A stretch of 64,000 nucleotides of DNA from the NCBI GenBank assembly GCA_026005055.1, contig BPKI01000001.1:1875290-1939289 (forward strand), given 5' to 3'. This document shows positions 1-8,055 of this stretch, piece by piece. Source of the DNA: Lysobacterales bacterium. Lineage in GTDB: Bacteria; Pseudomonadota; Gammaproteobacteria; Xanthomonadales; BPKI01. The translations under genes and the position numbers were made by a program. How positions within the stretch are numbered: position 1 is the first letter of the stretch; the number at the start of each line of letters is the position of its first letter. A model generated the notes under the pieces. That model worked only from the letters and a program-made list of their open reading frames with translations. It ran no database searches and had not been told where the DNA came from.

Positions 1-329
1 TCCCAATCCTCGTCCTTCATCCTGAGGAGCAATTGGTCGCGGGTGATGGCGGCATTGTTTACCACGATGGAAGGCGAACAGCCCTCGCGCGCGAGGGCCT
101 CGAAGAACCGTTCCACGTCCTCGGGATCGGCGACGTCGAGCCGCTTTCCTCCTCCGCCGCGCGTTGCCAAGGCCTCGCCGATCGCCGCTGCCCCCTCGGG
201 GGTGGTGGCAGTGCCGATCACCCTCGCGCCGAGCGAGGCGAGCTCCTCCGCGATCGCCCGCCCGATGCCGCGGCTCGCGCCGGTCACGAGCGCCGTCTCC
301 CCGGCCAGCAGATTCGGATCGAAGATCAT
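1..329 (-). CDS. fabG: 3-oxoacyl-ACP reductase FabG (partial)
   Basis: NADPH-dependent reduction of 3-oxoacyl-ACP in the type II fatty acid elongation cycle. Only the N-terminal ~109 codons lie in the window; the gene continues past base 1. The reverse-strand translation shows the SDR cofactor loop TGASRGIG near residue 18 and the VVNNAAITRD segment (NNAG-like motif) near residue 90. The ATG at 329 overlaps the fabD stop in an ATGA arrangement, so the two genes are translationally coupled. It lies downstream of fabH and fabD as in the usual fab cluster. Confidence 0.93.
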   Translation of the reverse strand, partial: MIFDPNLLAGETALVTGASRGIGRAIAEELASLGARVIGTATTPEGAAAIGEALATRGGGGKRLDVADPEDVERFFEALAREGCSPSIVVNNAAITRDQLLLRMKDEDW

Positions 330-1282
330 GCCGCTCTCCATTCCTCGACGCTCTTCGCGAACACCTCCGCCTCGCCGAGGGGCCGCACCTCCGCATCCGG
401 GCGAATGCGCCGAACGAGGCCGGTGAGCACCCGGCCCGGTCCGCACTCCCCGACCCGCAGCGCGCCCTCGCCGAGGCGCTCGACACAGGCTCGCCATCGG
501 ACCGGCCTGAACAGCTGCTGGTAGAGCAGCGCCCGCATGTCCTCCACATCATGCGCCGCGCGCGCCTCCGCATTGTGGATCACCGGAATCTCCGGCATTC
601 GAAGCTCGAGTCGCGCGAGATCCTCGGCCAGCCGCTCCGCGGCCGACTTCATCAGCGAACAGTGCGAGGCGACGCTCACCGGCAGACGGACCGCCTTGCG
701 CACCCCCTGCGTCGCGAGCCAAGCCAGTGCCGCCTCGACGGCGGCTCGTTCGCCGGCGATCACGATCTGACCGGGCGCGTTGTCGTTCGCGGCCTCGACG
801 ATGCCGCTGCCCCGCCCCACCTTGCAGGCTTCCTCCACCAGAGCCTCCTCCGCGCCGAGAACCGCAGCCATCGCTCCGGCTCCGGCCGGCACCGCCTCCT
901 GCATCAGCTCGGCGCGACGCCGCACCAGGCGCAGCCCGTCGGCGAAGGAAAGCGCTCCGGCGCAGACGAGCGCGGTGTACTCGCCCAGACTGTGCCCAGC
1001 GGACACCGCCGGCCGCTCGCCTCCCGCCGCCCGCCACGCGCGATACACCGCCACTCCGGCCGCCAGCAGCGCGGGCTGGGTATTGACGGTGCGATCGAGA
1101 TCCTCCGCAGGCCCCTCGCGAATGAGGCGCCAGAGATCGAAACCGAGCAGATCGCTCGCTTCACGAAAGGTGCTTTCGACTTCGGGTCGCGAGGCGGCGA
1201 GCCCGCTCAGCATTCCGACCGACTGCGAACCCTGGCCGGGGAAGACGAAGGCAAGCCGCGAAAATGGATTCGGCGAGGACAT
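326..1282 (-). CDS. fabD: malonyl-CoA:ACP transacylase FabD
   Basis: Moves malonyl from CoA to acyl carrier protein, supplying the extender unit for fatty acid synthesis. The 318-residue product has the usual family length. The N-terminal FPGQGSQ motif (from residue 14), the nucleophile elbow GHSLGEY with Ser98 and the catalytic His in SVASHC (His207) are all present. It sits between fabH (15 bp gap upstream) and fabG (ATGA overlap). Confidence 0.97.
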   Translation of the reverse strand: MSSPNPFSRLAFVFPGQGSQSVGMLSGLAASRPEVESTFREASDLLGFDLWRLIREGPAEDLDRTVNTQPALLAAGVAVYRAWRAAGGERPAVSAGHSLGEYTALVCAGALSFADGLRLVRRRAELMQEAVPAGAGAMAAVLGAEEALVEEACKVGRGSGIVEAANDNAPGQIVIAGERAAVEAALAWLATQGVRKAVRLPVSVASHCSLMKSAAERLAEDLARLELRMPEIPVIHNAEARAAHDVEDMRALLYQQLFRPVRWRACVERLGEGALRVGECGPGRVLTGLVRRIRPDAEVRPLGEAEVFAKSVEEWRAA

Positions 1283-1297
1283 CGCGCGAGGGGAAAC

Positions 1298-2266
1298 TCA
1301 GTAACGGATCAGGGCGGAGCCCCAAGTGAAACCGCCGCCGAAGGCTTCGAGAAGCAAAAGCTCTCCGGATCGGATCCGACCCGAGCGCACCGCCTCATCA
1401 AGGGCGAGCGGCACCGACGCCGCGGAGGTGTTGCCGTGGCGATCGACGGTGACCACCACGCGCTCCATCGGCATCTCCAGGCGGCGCGCCGTCGCGGCGA
1501 TGATTCGCAGGTTGGCCTGGTGCGGGATCAGCCAGTCGATGTCGCTTTTGCTCAGGCCGTTGGCGGTGAGGGTCTCTTCGACGACCGCATCGAGGGTCCT
1601 CACCGCGACCTTGAACACCTCGTTGCCGGTCATCATCACCTTCACGCCATGATTGGGCTCGTCGCGGAAGCCCACGGAGACGCCCACCGGGTTGTAGAGC
1701 AGCTCCTTGTAGCCACCGTCGGCGTGGAGGTGGGTCGCGAGCACCCCGGGTTTCGAGTCGGCGGCGAGCACGACCGCCCCCGCACCATCACCGAAGAGCA
1801 CACAGGTCGCGCGATCGCTCCAGTCGATCATCCGCGAGAGCGTCTCCGCGCCGACCACCAAAGCGCGCCGAACCGCTCCGGCGCGAATGAAGGCATCGGC
1901 GCTCGCCAGGGCGTAGATGAATCCGGTGCAAGCCGCGTTGAGGTCGAAGGCGGCGCAGCCGTTGGCGCCGAGGCGATGCTGGAGCAGACAGGCGGTGCTT
2001 GGAAAGATGAGGTCGGGCGTGGTGGTACCGACCACGATCAGGTCGAGCTCGCTGGGCGCCACGCCCGCCGCCTCGAGCGCTGCGCGCGCCGCCTGTTCGG
2101 CGAGGTCGCAGGTCGTCTCACCCTCGGCGGCGATCCTCCGCTCGCGGATGCCCGTGCGCTCGCGGATCCACTCGTCGCTGGTCGCGACCATGCGCTCGAG
2201 CTCCGCATTCGTGAGCACCCGCTCCGGTAGATAGCCGCCGGTCCCGATCAGCCGCGCGTAGCTCAG
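1298..2266 (-). CDS. fabH: 3-oxoacyl-ACP synthase III FabH, probable CTG start
   Basis: Condenses acetyl-CoA with malonyl-ACP to start fatty acid synthesis. The Cys-His-Asn triad is visible: Cys in NAACTGF (residue 113), His in IPHQANLR (249) and Asn in HGNTSAASV (279). The first ATG/GTG/TTG-type start in frame (GTG at 2218) would remove the conserved first strand [16 protein letters not shown]. Upstream of that strand there is no ATG, GTG or TTG before an in-frame stop, only a CTG at 2264-2266 preceded by GGAG seven bases away. That start gives 322 residues, close to the 317 of E. coli FabH. The start codon choice is an inference; the product call is firm. Confidence 0.93.
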   Translation of the reverse strand: MSYARLIGTGGYLPERVLTNAELERMVATSDEWIRERTGIRERRIAAEGETTCDLAEQAARAALEAAGVAPSELDLIVVGTTTPDLIFPSTACLLQHRLGANGCAAFDLNAACTGFIYALASADAFIRAGAVRRALVVGAETLSRMIDWSDRATCVLFGDGAGAVVLAADSKPGVLATHLHADGGYKELLYNPVGVSVGFRDEPNHGVKVMMTGNEVFKVAVRTLDAVVEETLTANGLSKSDIDWLIPHQANLRIIAATARRLEMPMERVVVTVDRHGNTSAASVPLALDEAVRSGRIRSGELLLLEAFGGGFTWGSALIRY

Positions 2267-2308
2267 GGCCTGACTCCGGTGGTGAAAGGAAGCGCGAGGG
2301 GAGCGCGA

Positions 2309-2521
2309 TCAGTGCTCGTGACCGTGTTCGTCTTCGACGTCCACGGCCCGACGCACATCGATCACCCGGCGACCGCGGTAAAACCCGTCGGCGGTCACGT
2401 GGTGGCGAAGATGCGTCTCTCCCGAGACCGGATCCACCGACAGCGTCTTCGCGCGAAGCGCATCGTGCGCGCGGCGCATGCCGCGGCGAGAGGGCGTTTT
2501 GCGACTCTTTTGGACAGCCAT
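2309..2521 (-). CDS. rpmF: 50S ribosomal protein L32
   Basis: Small basic ribosomal protein of the large subunit. The N-terminus [17 protein letters not shown] is the hallmark of L32, and the length (70 residues) is a little over usual because of an acidic, His-containing tail (EDEHGHEH). No Cys zinc ligands are seen, as is common for proteobacterial L32. It lies between yceD and fabH, the conserved order, except that plsX, which normally follows rpmF, is absent here. Confidence 0.96.
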   Translation of the reverse strand: MAVQKSRKTPSRRGMRRAHDALRAKTLSVDPVSGETHLRHHVTADGFYRGRRVIDVRRAVDVEDEHGHEH

Positions 2522-2547
2522 GAGCGTTACTCCAAAAACCCATGATT

Positions 2548-3051
2548 CTAATCGGGACGGAGTCGCTTGAGAACGGCGAAGGGATTCTCCGCCGTTTCCG
2601 CCTCCGGGTCGCCGAACGCCAGCGGTCCCTCGCCTGAGACCGCCGGATCGCGCGGGATCAGCGGCAGGGCGAGGATCAGCTCGTCCTCGAGGATGTCCCG
2701 AGGGACGATGAAACCGTCGCTCGGAACCAGCAAGGGCTCATAGCCCGGCAGCAGCCCCGCCTCCTCCCGCTCCTCGCGGATCAGCCCCAAGCGCAGCCGA
2801 AGGCCGATCGGATGGCGGTAGGGCCGGAGGCTGCGCTGGCAGGTCAGCGTGAGGGCGCCTTCGATCGAGACTTCGACGAAGGACCCTGCGAGCGCCTCGG
2901 AACCGAACTCCAGCGAGAAAACGATCTCATCGTCGGAAGCCGCGAGCAGCGGGGCGAGCCGCGGAAGCTGCCCGCCGAGAACCCGCCCTGAGAACACCTT
3001 GCGCTGAGCCGCAGCGCGCCAGACGTCGATCCGGTCCAGGAATCCGCCCAT
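2548..3051 (-). CDS. yceD: YceD/DUF177 family protein
   Basis: A 167-residue acidic protein of the DUF177 family, identified by its position directly upstream of rpmF and by the conserved [16 protein letters not shown] segment (residues ~64-80), which matches the Cys-containing core of the family. In other bacteria the family is linked to 23S rRNA processing or assembly; the exact role is not settled. The 26 bp gap to rpmF suggests one transcript. Transcription probably starts in the short divergent region beyond 3051. Confidence 0.88.
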   Translation of the reverse strand: MGGFLDRIDVWRAAAQRKVFSGRVLGGQLPRLAPLLAASDDEIVFSLEFGSEALAGSFVEVSIEGALTLTCQRSLRPYRHPIGLRLRLGLIREEREEAGLLPGYEPLLVPSDGFIVPRDILEDELILALPLIPRDPAVSGEGPLAFGDPEAETAENPFAVLKRLRPD

Positions 3052-3151
3052 GACCGAACTGTGGCGGCGCTACATCCGTCCGTCAAGGGCTTCACTTGGC
3101 GGCTGCCGGACCTTGCGGCAGACTTGCACTACCGAGCGCCGGTGCCTGCAC

Positions 3152-3646
3152 TTGACCACATCATTCGGCCTGCTGCTCAGTCTCTCCGCCCTCGCCATCC
3201 TCGCTTTGACCTGGATCGCGCGCCATTACTTCGCCCAGCGCCGCGCTCGTATGCTCGGCGAACTCCTCGATCAGATCGACGAGCTGGAGCGCGTGCTCGC
3301 GGAATGCCGAAGCCGCATGGGTGCGGTGAGCCGGGTGGTGCATCGCACCCCAGCCGACATCAACCAGAACGCGCTCGCCTCGCTCGATGCCGACAGCAAG
3401 CTGAGGCTCGCGTTTCGCGACATTCTCGAGCACCGCTTGTGGATCCAGCGGCATGGCCGCGAGGCGCGGCTGAGCGAACTGAGCGCCGCGGTATCGGCCG
3501 TCCGGCGCTCGCGCGAGCAATTGAGCAAGCAGCTCGGACGGCTGGCGGATGCCGGTGCCGCCCTCGAGGCCGCCTGCGACGCCTCCGATGCGCTCACTGC
3601 GCCGCCGACGTCGGCGTCTTTGCGCCTGCGACGCGGTGGCGCCTGA
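3152..3646 (+). CDS. single-pass membrane coiled-coil protein, unknown function
   Basis: I do not recognise this gene. The product has one hydrophobic helix at the N-terminus (LLLSLSALAILALTWIA) followed by ~110 charged residues with strong heptad character (RMLGELLDQIDELERVLAEC onward), so it is probably a membrane-anchored coiled-coil protein. The TTG at 3152 places the helix at the start. An ATG at 3050 is in frame and would add 34 residues of poor quality that overlap the yceD start, so I prefer the later start without certainty. Its last bases overlap the GTG start of the maf gene. Confidence 0.6.
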   Translation: MTTSFGLLLSLSALAILALTWIARHYFAQRRARMLGELLDQIDELERVLAECRSRMGAVSRVVHRTPADINQNALASLDADSKLRLAFRDILEHRLWIQRHGREARLSELSAAVSAVRRSREQLSKQLGRLADAGAALEAACDASDALTAPPTSASLRLRRGGA

Positions 3647-4217
3647 GCTGATCCTCGCCTCCTCCTCGCCTCACCGCCGCGCGCTCCTCGAGCGGCTCGG
3701 TCTTCCATTCCGCGCCCTTGCACCGGACATCGAGGAGTTCGCCGATCCGAGCGAGGATCCGGCCGCGACGGCGCGGCGGCTGGCGGAGGAAAAAGCCCGG
3801 GTCATCGCCGAACGCCATCCACGGGCGCTGGTGATCGGCTCCGATCAAATCGCAGAGCTCGACGGAAGGCGGCTTGGCAAGCCCGGGACGAGGGAGCGCG
3901 CCGCCGCACAGCTTGCCGCGATGTCCGGGCGGAGCGTCCGGTTTCTCACCGGGCTTTGCGTCCTGCGCCTCGAACCCCACTTCCATGCCACGGCGCTCGA
4001 TCGCACCGAGGTCAGGATGCGCCCCCTCGAAGCCGCCGAAATCGAACGCTATCTCGACCGCGAGGCGGTGCTCGATTGCGCCGGCTCCTTCCGCAGCGAG
4101 GGTCTCGGGATCTGTCTCTTCGAGGAAGTGCGCTGCCTCGACCCGAGCGCCCTCATCGGTTTGCCTTTGATCGCCCTCTGCCGACTCCTACGCGAAGCGG
4201 GCATCCCCTTACCCTGA
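3636..4217 (+). CDS. Maf-family nucleoside triphosphate pyrophosphatase
   Basis: Hydrolyses non-canonical or specific nucleoside triphosphates to the monophosphate. The N-terminal signature LILASSSPHRRALLERLGLPF (residues ~4-24), the VIGSDQIAELDG motif and the SMS-like region ending in GLGICLFEE are typical of Maf. The GTG at 3636 gives ~193 residues, the usual length. Earlier in-frame codons belong to the preceding gene, which overlaps by 11 bp. The SDQIA variant resembles the YceF branch (7-methyl-GTP pyrophosphatase), which often lies next to yceD-rpmF, so yceF is the likelier assignment. The 3' end overlaps the convergent glycosyltransferase by 9 bp. Confidence 0.88.
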   Translation: MAPELILASSSPHRRALLERLGLPFRALAPDIEEFADPSEDPAATARRLAEEKARVIAERHPRALVIGSDQIAELDGRRLGKPGTRERAAAQLAAMSGRSVRFLTGLCVLRLEPHFHATALDRTEVRMRPLEAAEIERYLDREAVLDCAGSFRSEGLGICLFEEVRCLDPSALIGLPLIALCRLLREAGIPLP

Positions 4218-6089
4218 TTCCTGAGCGGCGGAGGGCTCGTGTGAGGCAAAGGGCTGCTCAGGGAAATCGCGAACCGATCCGTCCGCCCCATAGAGCCTGA
4301 GGCCGATTCGACGCGGAGGGGGCTCATCCGGCGGCAGCTCGACCTCGATGCGGAATCCCACGCGGGGATGACGGGGATCCTGCGAGAAAGGCCATTGCGC
4401 GAGCACCTTTGACGCCGGCAACTCGACCTCCGCGCGCCCGCGCTCCCGCCCATCGAGGAGAAGGCCCACGCGCGCGACCCCGGAGAACTCCTTGAGCGCC
4501 CATCCCTCCACGCGCAGGACGCGGCGCGGCCCCTCCTCGAGCTCGATGCGGTCGATATAGGCGATCGGCGGTAGTCGGCAATCTTCGATCGAGCGGTCCA
4601 CTCGGAAAAACAGGAAACGGCGGCGACCGCCGCTGAGCGCGAGTTCGCCCTCCCAGCGCACCGTCGGCGCGAGCCCACAGAGTCGGCGGTAGTTCGCGAG
4701 ACGTTGCCGGAAGGGCGTCGCCTCATCCTCTACGACCAAAAGCGCCGGCAGGCTGCCCGAAGCCCGGAAGCTTTCTTCATCCACCCCCCATCGCCGGAGC
4801 TGAACCGCGCGGCCATGGAAGGCATTTCTCGGGTGGTCGAGGACGAACAGGGGCAGATGCGATCTCGCGAAAGCCAGTTGCGCGCCGAGAAGCACGTTGT
4901 CGGCGAGGAGCGCGCCATAGGACTGAGCCTGCAAACGCTCCTTCACCGCCCCGCGAAGCTCGCGCCAGCCCACGAAGCCTTCCGGAAACGCCTTGTACGC
5001 CGCCAGCCGCGCGGCCGAGTAGGGTGAGGAGGCTGCCACCAGGTAGGTGGCCGCCAGCAGGCTGCCGGATCCGAGCAGTGCGAAGACGCCCAAACGCAGC
5101 CCACGAGCCCGCTCGGACCAGCCGAGAAAGGCGGCCGGAAGCAGCACCAGGAATGAGGCGAAGGGCCAATGCAGCGAAGTCCGCGACTGATCCACGAGCG
5201 GGGCGAGGGCAGCGAAGACGAGCAGGGGGAACACGCCCACACCCACCATCACCGCAGCCGCCGCATCCTGCAGTAGCCGCTCGCGGAGGCGGAAAAGCCC
5301 GAGCCAAGCCATGAGCCAGAGCAGCGGGGTGGTGATCAAGGCCTGTATCGGCAGATGCCAAAGGCCCTCGAAGCCGAAGCGCCAAGGATGGCGGTCGGCG
5401 AATTGGAACGCGAGGCTCGCCGAGAAAACCTCCCGCTCGAAGAGCCAGGCCGGCAACATGCCGGCGAGGGCGATCACGCCTGCGATCCAGGGCCAGGGGC
5501 CGCGCAGGGCGATGCGCCCGCGCGGATGGATGATGAGGGTAAGCCCGAGCCCGGCCGCCGGAATCAAGAAACGATGGTGGATCTGGAATCCGAGAGCGAG
5601 TACGAGCCCCAAGAGCAGCCAATCCCGGGCCCGGCCGCGCGCGAGCACCTCTCTGGCCGTCAGCGCGAGGGCGAGCGTGACGAGCGCAAGAGGAGCCTCG
5701 GGAAGAGCGAGCAGTCCGACGGGCACGAACAGGGGCAGGAACATCGCGGCCGTGCCCACGCGCCACGCATCCCTCTCCGCCACGAAGCACCGTGACCACT
5801 TCACCACCCACCAGGGAAGCAGCGAGCCGAGCAAGAGGAAAGGCAGCCTCAAGGCGAAGGGCGATCCGGGGCCGAAGCCAAGACCCAGGGCCGCGAGCAA
5901 AGCCGTCGCCGGCGGCAGATCGCTGAAGGCGGGTGCGAGATGTCGGGCCTCCCAGGCGTAGTAGGCCTCGTCGCCGAAGAGATCGAGGACCGCAGCGAGG
6001 CCGAGCCGAACGGCGAGGAGGACCGCCCAGCAGAAGACGAAGACCGATCGCGCCCTCCGGGCCGAGCGGTCCATGCCACCATCACTCAT
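4209..6089 (-). CDS. ArnT/PMT-like membrane glycosyltransferase
   Basis: A 626-residue integral membrane protein with ~11-12 hydrophobic helices. The first loop contains GDEAYYAWEARHL (residues ~40-52), the acidic motif of GT39/GT83 glycosyltransferases that use polyprenyl-phosphate sugars. The C-terminal ~200 residues are soluble and contain beta-rich segments after the last helix. The substrate (lipid A, protein or polymer) cannot be read from the sequence. It is transcribed divergently from moxR with only ~40 bp between the start codons. Confidence 0.8.
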   Translation of the reverse strand: MSDGGMDRSARRARSVFVFCWAVLLAVRLGLAAVLDLFGDEAYYAWEARHLAPAFSDLPPATALLAALGLGFGPGSPFALRLPFLLLGSLLPWWVVKWSRCFVAERDAWRVGTAAMFLPLFVPVGLLALPEAPLALVTLALALTAREVLARGRARDWLLLGLVLALGFQIHHRFLIPAAGLGLTLIIHPRGRIALRGPWPWIAGVIALAGMLPAWLFEREVFSASLAFQFADRHPWRFGFEGLWHLPIQALITTPLLWLMAWLGLFRLRERLLQDAAAAVMVGVGVFPLLVFAALAPLVDQSRTSLHWPFASFLVLLPAAFLGWSERARGLRLGVFALLGSGSLLAATYLVAASSPYSAARLAAYKAFPEGFVGWRELRGAVKERLQAQSYGALLADNVLLGAQLAFARSHLPLFVLDHPRNAFHGRAVQLRRWGVDEESFRASGSLPALLVVEDEATPFRQRLANYRRLCGLAPTVRWEGELALSGGRRRFLFFRVDRSIEDCRLPPIAYIDRIELEEGPRRVLRVEGWALKEFSGVARVGLLLDGRERGRAEVELPASKVLAQWPFSQDPRHPRVGFRIEVELPPDEPPPRRIGLRLYGADGSVRDFPEQPFASHEPSAAQESG

Positions 6090-6130
6090 CGGCCGCTACA
6101 CTCGCCTGAAGCATTCGAGCGGAGCGCGGC

Positions 6131-7081
6131 ATGCTGATCAGCCTGGAGCGACCTGCAGCCCTGCCGGAGGATCTCGGCGCGGCGATCGCCGCCGTCGAGC
6201 GCATCGTCCTCGGCAAACCCGAGGCCGTGCGCATGGCCTTCATCGCGTTGCTCGCCGAAGGCCATCTCCTGATCGAGGATTTGCCGGGCGTCGGCAAGAC
6301 GACCCTCGCGCATGCGGTGGCCTCGGTCTCCGGTCTCCGTTTCCAGCGCATCCAGTTCACCTCGGATCTTCTGCCTTCGGACATTCTCGGCGTTTCGATC
6401 TTCGAGCGCGAAAGCCAGCGCTTCCATTTCCATCCGGGTCCGGTCTTCACCGAGTTGCTCCTGGCCGATGAGATCAACCGGGGCTCGCCGAAGACTCAGA
6501 GTGCGCTGCTCGAGGCCATGGCCGAGCGGCAGGTCAGCATCGATGGCGAATGCCATCCCTTGCCGCGACCCTTCCTGGTGATCGCCACGCAGAACCCCGT
6601 CGATCTCGCGGGCACCTTCCCCCTGCCCGACTCGCAGCTCGATCGCTTCCTGCTGTGTATCGGCATGGGCTACCCCGACCGCAGCGCCGAGCGCCGCATG
6701 CTCGAGGAACCCGACCGTCGGCGACTGCTCGCCGAACTGAGGCCCGTGCTTTCGGCCAGCCGCGTGCTCGAACTGATCGAACGCGTGCGGCAAGTGCACG
6801 TGAGCCCGGCATTGCTCGATTATCTGCAGGACCTGCTGGCCGCCAGCCGCCGCCTCCCGGAGGTGACCGCCGGCCTCTCGCCGAGGGCCGGACTCGGCCT
6901 GCTCGCCGCAGCGCGCGCACACGCCTTCCTCGCCGGGCGTCTTTTCGTGCTGCCCGAAGACCTTCAGGCGATCTTCGTGCCGGTGGTGGCGCATCGCCTG
7001 GTGCTGCGCGGCTCGGCCGTGATTCATCGGCGCGAGCTGGCCCGTCGCCTGCTCGCCGAGGTGGCGATCGACCGAGCGTGA
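6131..7081 (+). CDS. MoxR-family AAA+ ATPase
   Basis: AAA+ ATPase thought to act as a chaperone for maturation of partner complexes. Walker A GVGKTT follows HLLIEDLP near residue 55, Walker B LLADEINR near residue 115, then sensor 1 ATQNPVD and arginine-rich C-terminal helices. Length (316) is typical. It starts a three-gene operon with a DUF58 protein (GTGA overlap) and a transglutaminase-like membrane protein, a widespread arrangement. Confidence 0.94.
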   Translation: MLISLERPAALPEDLGAAIAAVERIVLGKPEAVRMAFIALLAEGHLLIEDLPGVGKTTLAHAVASVSGLRFQRIQFTSDLLPSDILGVSIFERESQRFHFHPGPVFTELLLADEINRGSPKTQSALLEAMAERQVSIDGECHPLPRPFLVIATQNPVDLAGTFPLPDSQLDRFLLCIGMGYPDRSAERRMLEEPDRRRLLAELRPVLSASRVLELIERVRQVHVSPALLDYLQDLLAASRRLPEVTAGLSPRAGLGLLAAARAHAFLAGRLFVLPEDLQAIFVPVVAHRLVLRGSAVIHRRELARRLLAEVAIDRA

Positions 7082-8055
7082 GGGCGCTGAGCGAGCAGCT
7101 GTCGCACGGAGCACTCGCTGCCCTGGAGCGGCGACTGCCCGCGCTCACCCGGCTCAGGGCACCCGAATCCCTTCCGCTCAGGCTGGGGATGCGCCGGATC
7201 TACGTGCTGCCCACTCGCTTCGGCCTTTTCTTCGCCGTGAGCGTGTTCGCGATGCTGCTCACCGCGCTCAACTACGACAACGCGAGCGCGCTGATCCTCT
7301 GCTTCTTCGCCGCGGCGCTCGGCCACAATGCGCTTTTCGCGACCTTCCGCAACCTGCACGGACTCAGGGTCGAGTCGCTGCGGGCTCTACCCGTCTTCGC
7401 CGGCGAGCCGCTCCTCCTCCGCATCGAGCTCTGCGAGGGGGAAGGCCGCGATCGCGACGCCCTGAGGCTGCATCGCGGCTCGGTCGAGGCCCTGTTCGCG
7501 GTCCCCGCCCGAGGGCGTTGCGAAGTCGAACTCGCGATACCGACGCAACGACGCGGAATCTTTCCTCTCGGCACGCTCCGGATCGCCACCAGTGCGCCCT
7601 ACGGCCTTTTCGTCGCATGGTCGTACCTCCATCCGGATACGGCGCTGCTCGTGTACCCGCGGCCGGAGACCGACGGTCCGCCGCTGCCCACCATCGGCGA
7701 GCAGGGTGAAATCACTACTGCCCGGCGGGGAGGCGAGGAGCCGGAGGGGCTTCGAGAATGGCGGCGAGGAGATCCGATGCGACTCATCGCCTGGCGTGCC
7801 AGCGCCCGGGCGGATCGCCTACTGAGCAAGGAGTTGGCTGAGGCCGCCTCGGCCGAAGTCGAGCTCCGCTACGAGGAGCTGAGCGGTCTCGACCATGAGG
7901 CGCGGATCGCGCGTCTGACTCGATGGGTGCTGCTCGCCGAGCGCGAGGGGCGGCGTTACGCCCTGCGCGTTCCCGGCAGCATCATCCCTCCGGGGCATGG
8001 TCCTGAGCACTTGGACCGCTGCCTGAGCACGCTCGCGAGGCTGCCCGAGGGATGA
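7078..8055 (+). CDS. DUF58 domain protein
   Basis: Two hydrophobic helices (residues ~38-75, LFFAVSVFAMLLTALNY and neighbours) are followed by a soluble part with the DUF58 signature GLREWRRGDPMRLIAWRASA near residue 226. DUF58 proteins accompany MoxR ATPases and have von Willebrand A-like character; the molecular role is unclear. The GTG at 7078 overlaps the moxR stop and gives 325 residues. Upstream in-frame codons read through moxR in another frame and were rejected. Overlaps the next gene by 4 bp. Confidence 0.9.
   Translation: MRALSEQLSHGALAALERRLPALTRLRAPESLPLRLGMRRIYVLPTRFGLFFAVSVFAMLLTALNYDNASALILCFFAAALGHNALFATFRNLHGLRVESLRALPVFAGEPLLLRIELCEGEGRDRDALRLHRGSVEALFAVPARGRCEVELAIPTQRRGIFPLGTLRIATSAPYGLFVAWSYLHPDTALLVYPRPETDGPPLPTIGEQGEITTARRGGEEPEGLREWRRGDPMRLIAWRASARADRLLSKELAEAASAEVELRYEELSGLDHEARIARLTRWVLLAEREGRRYALRVPGSIIPPGHGPEHLDRCLSTLARLPEG

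Noticed and set aside
164..2230. 688-codon open frame on the plus strand
   Set aside because: Antisense shadow of fabD and fabH, which have full motif sets; the translation is Arg/His/Gly-rich low quality.
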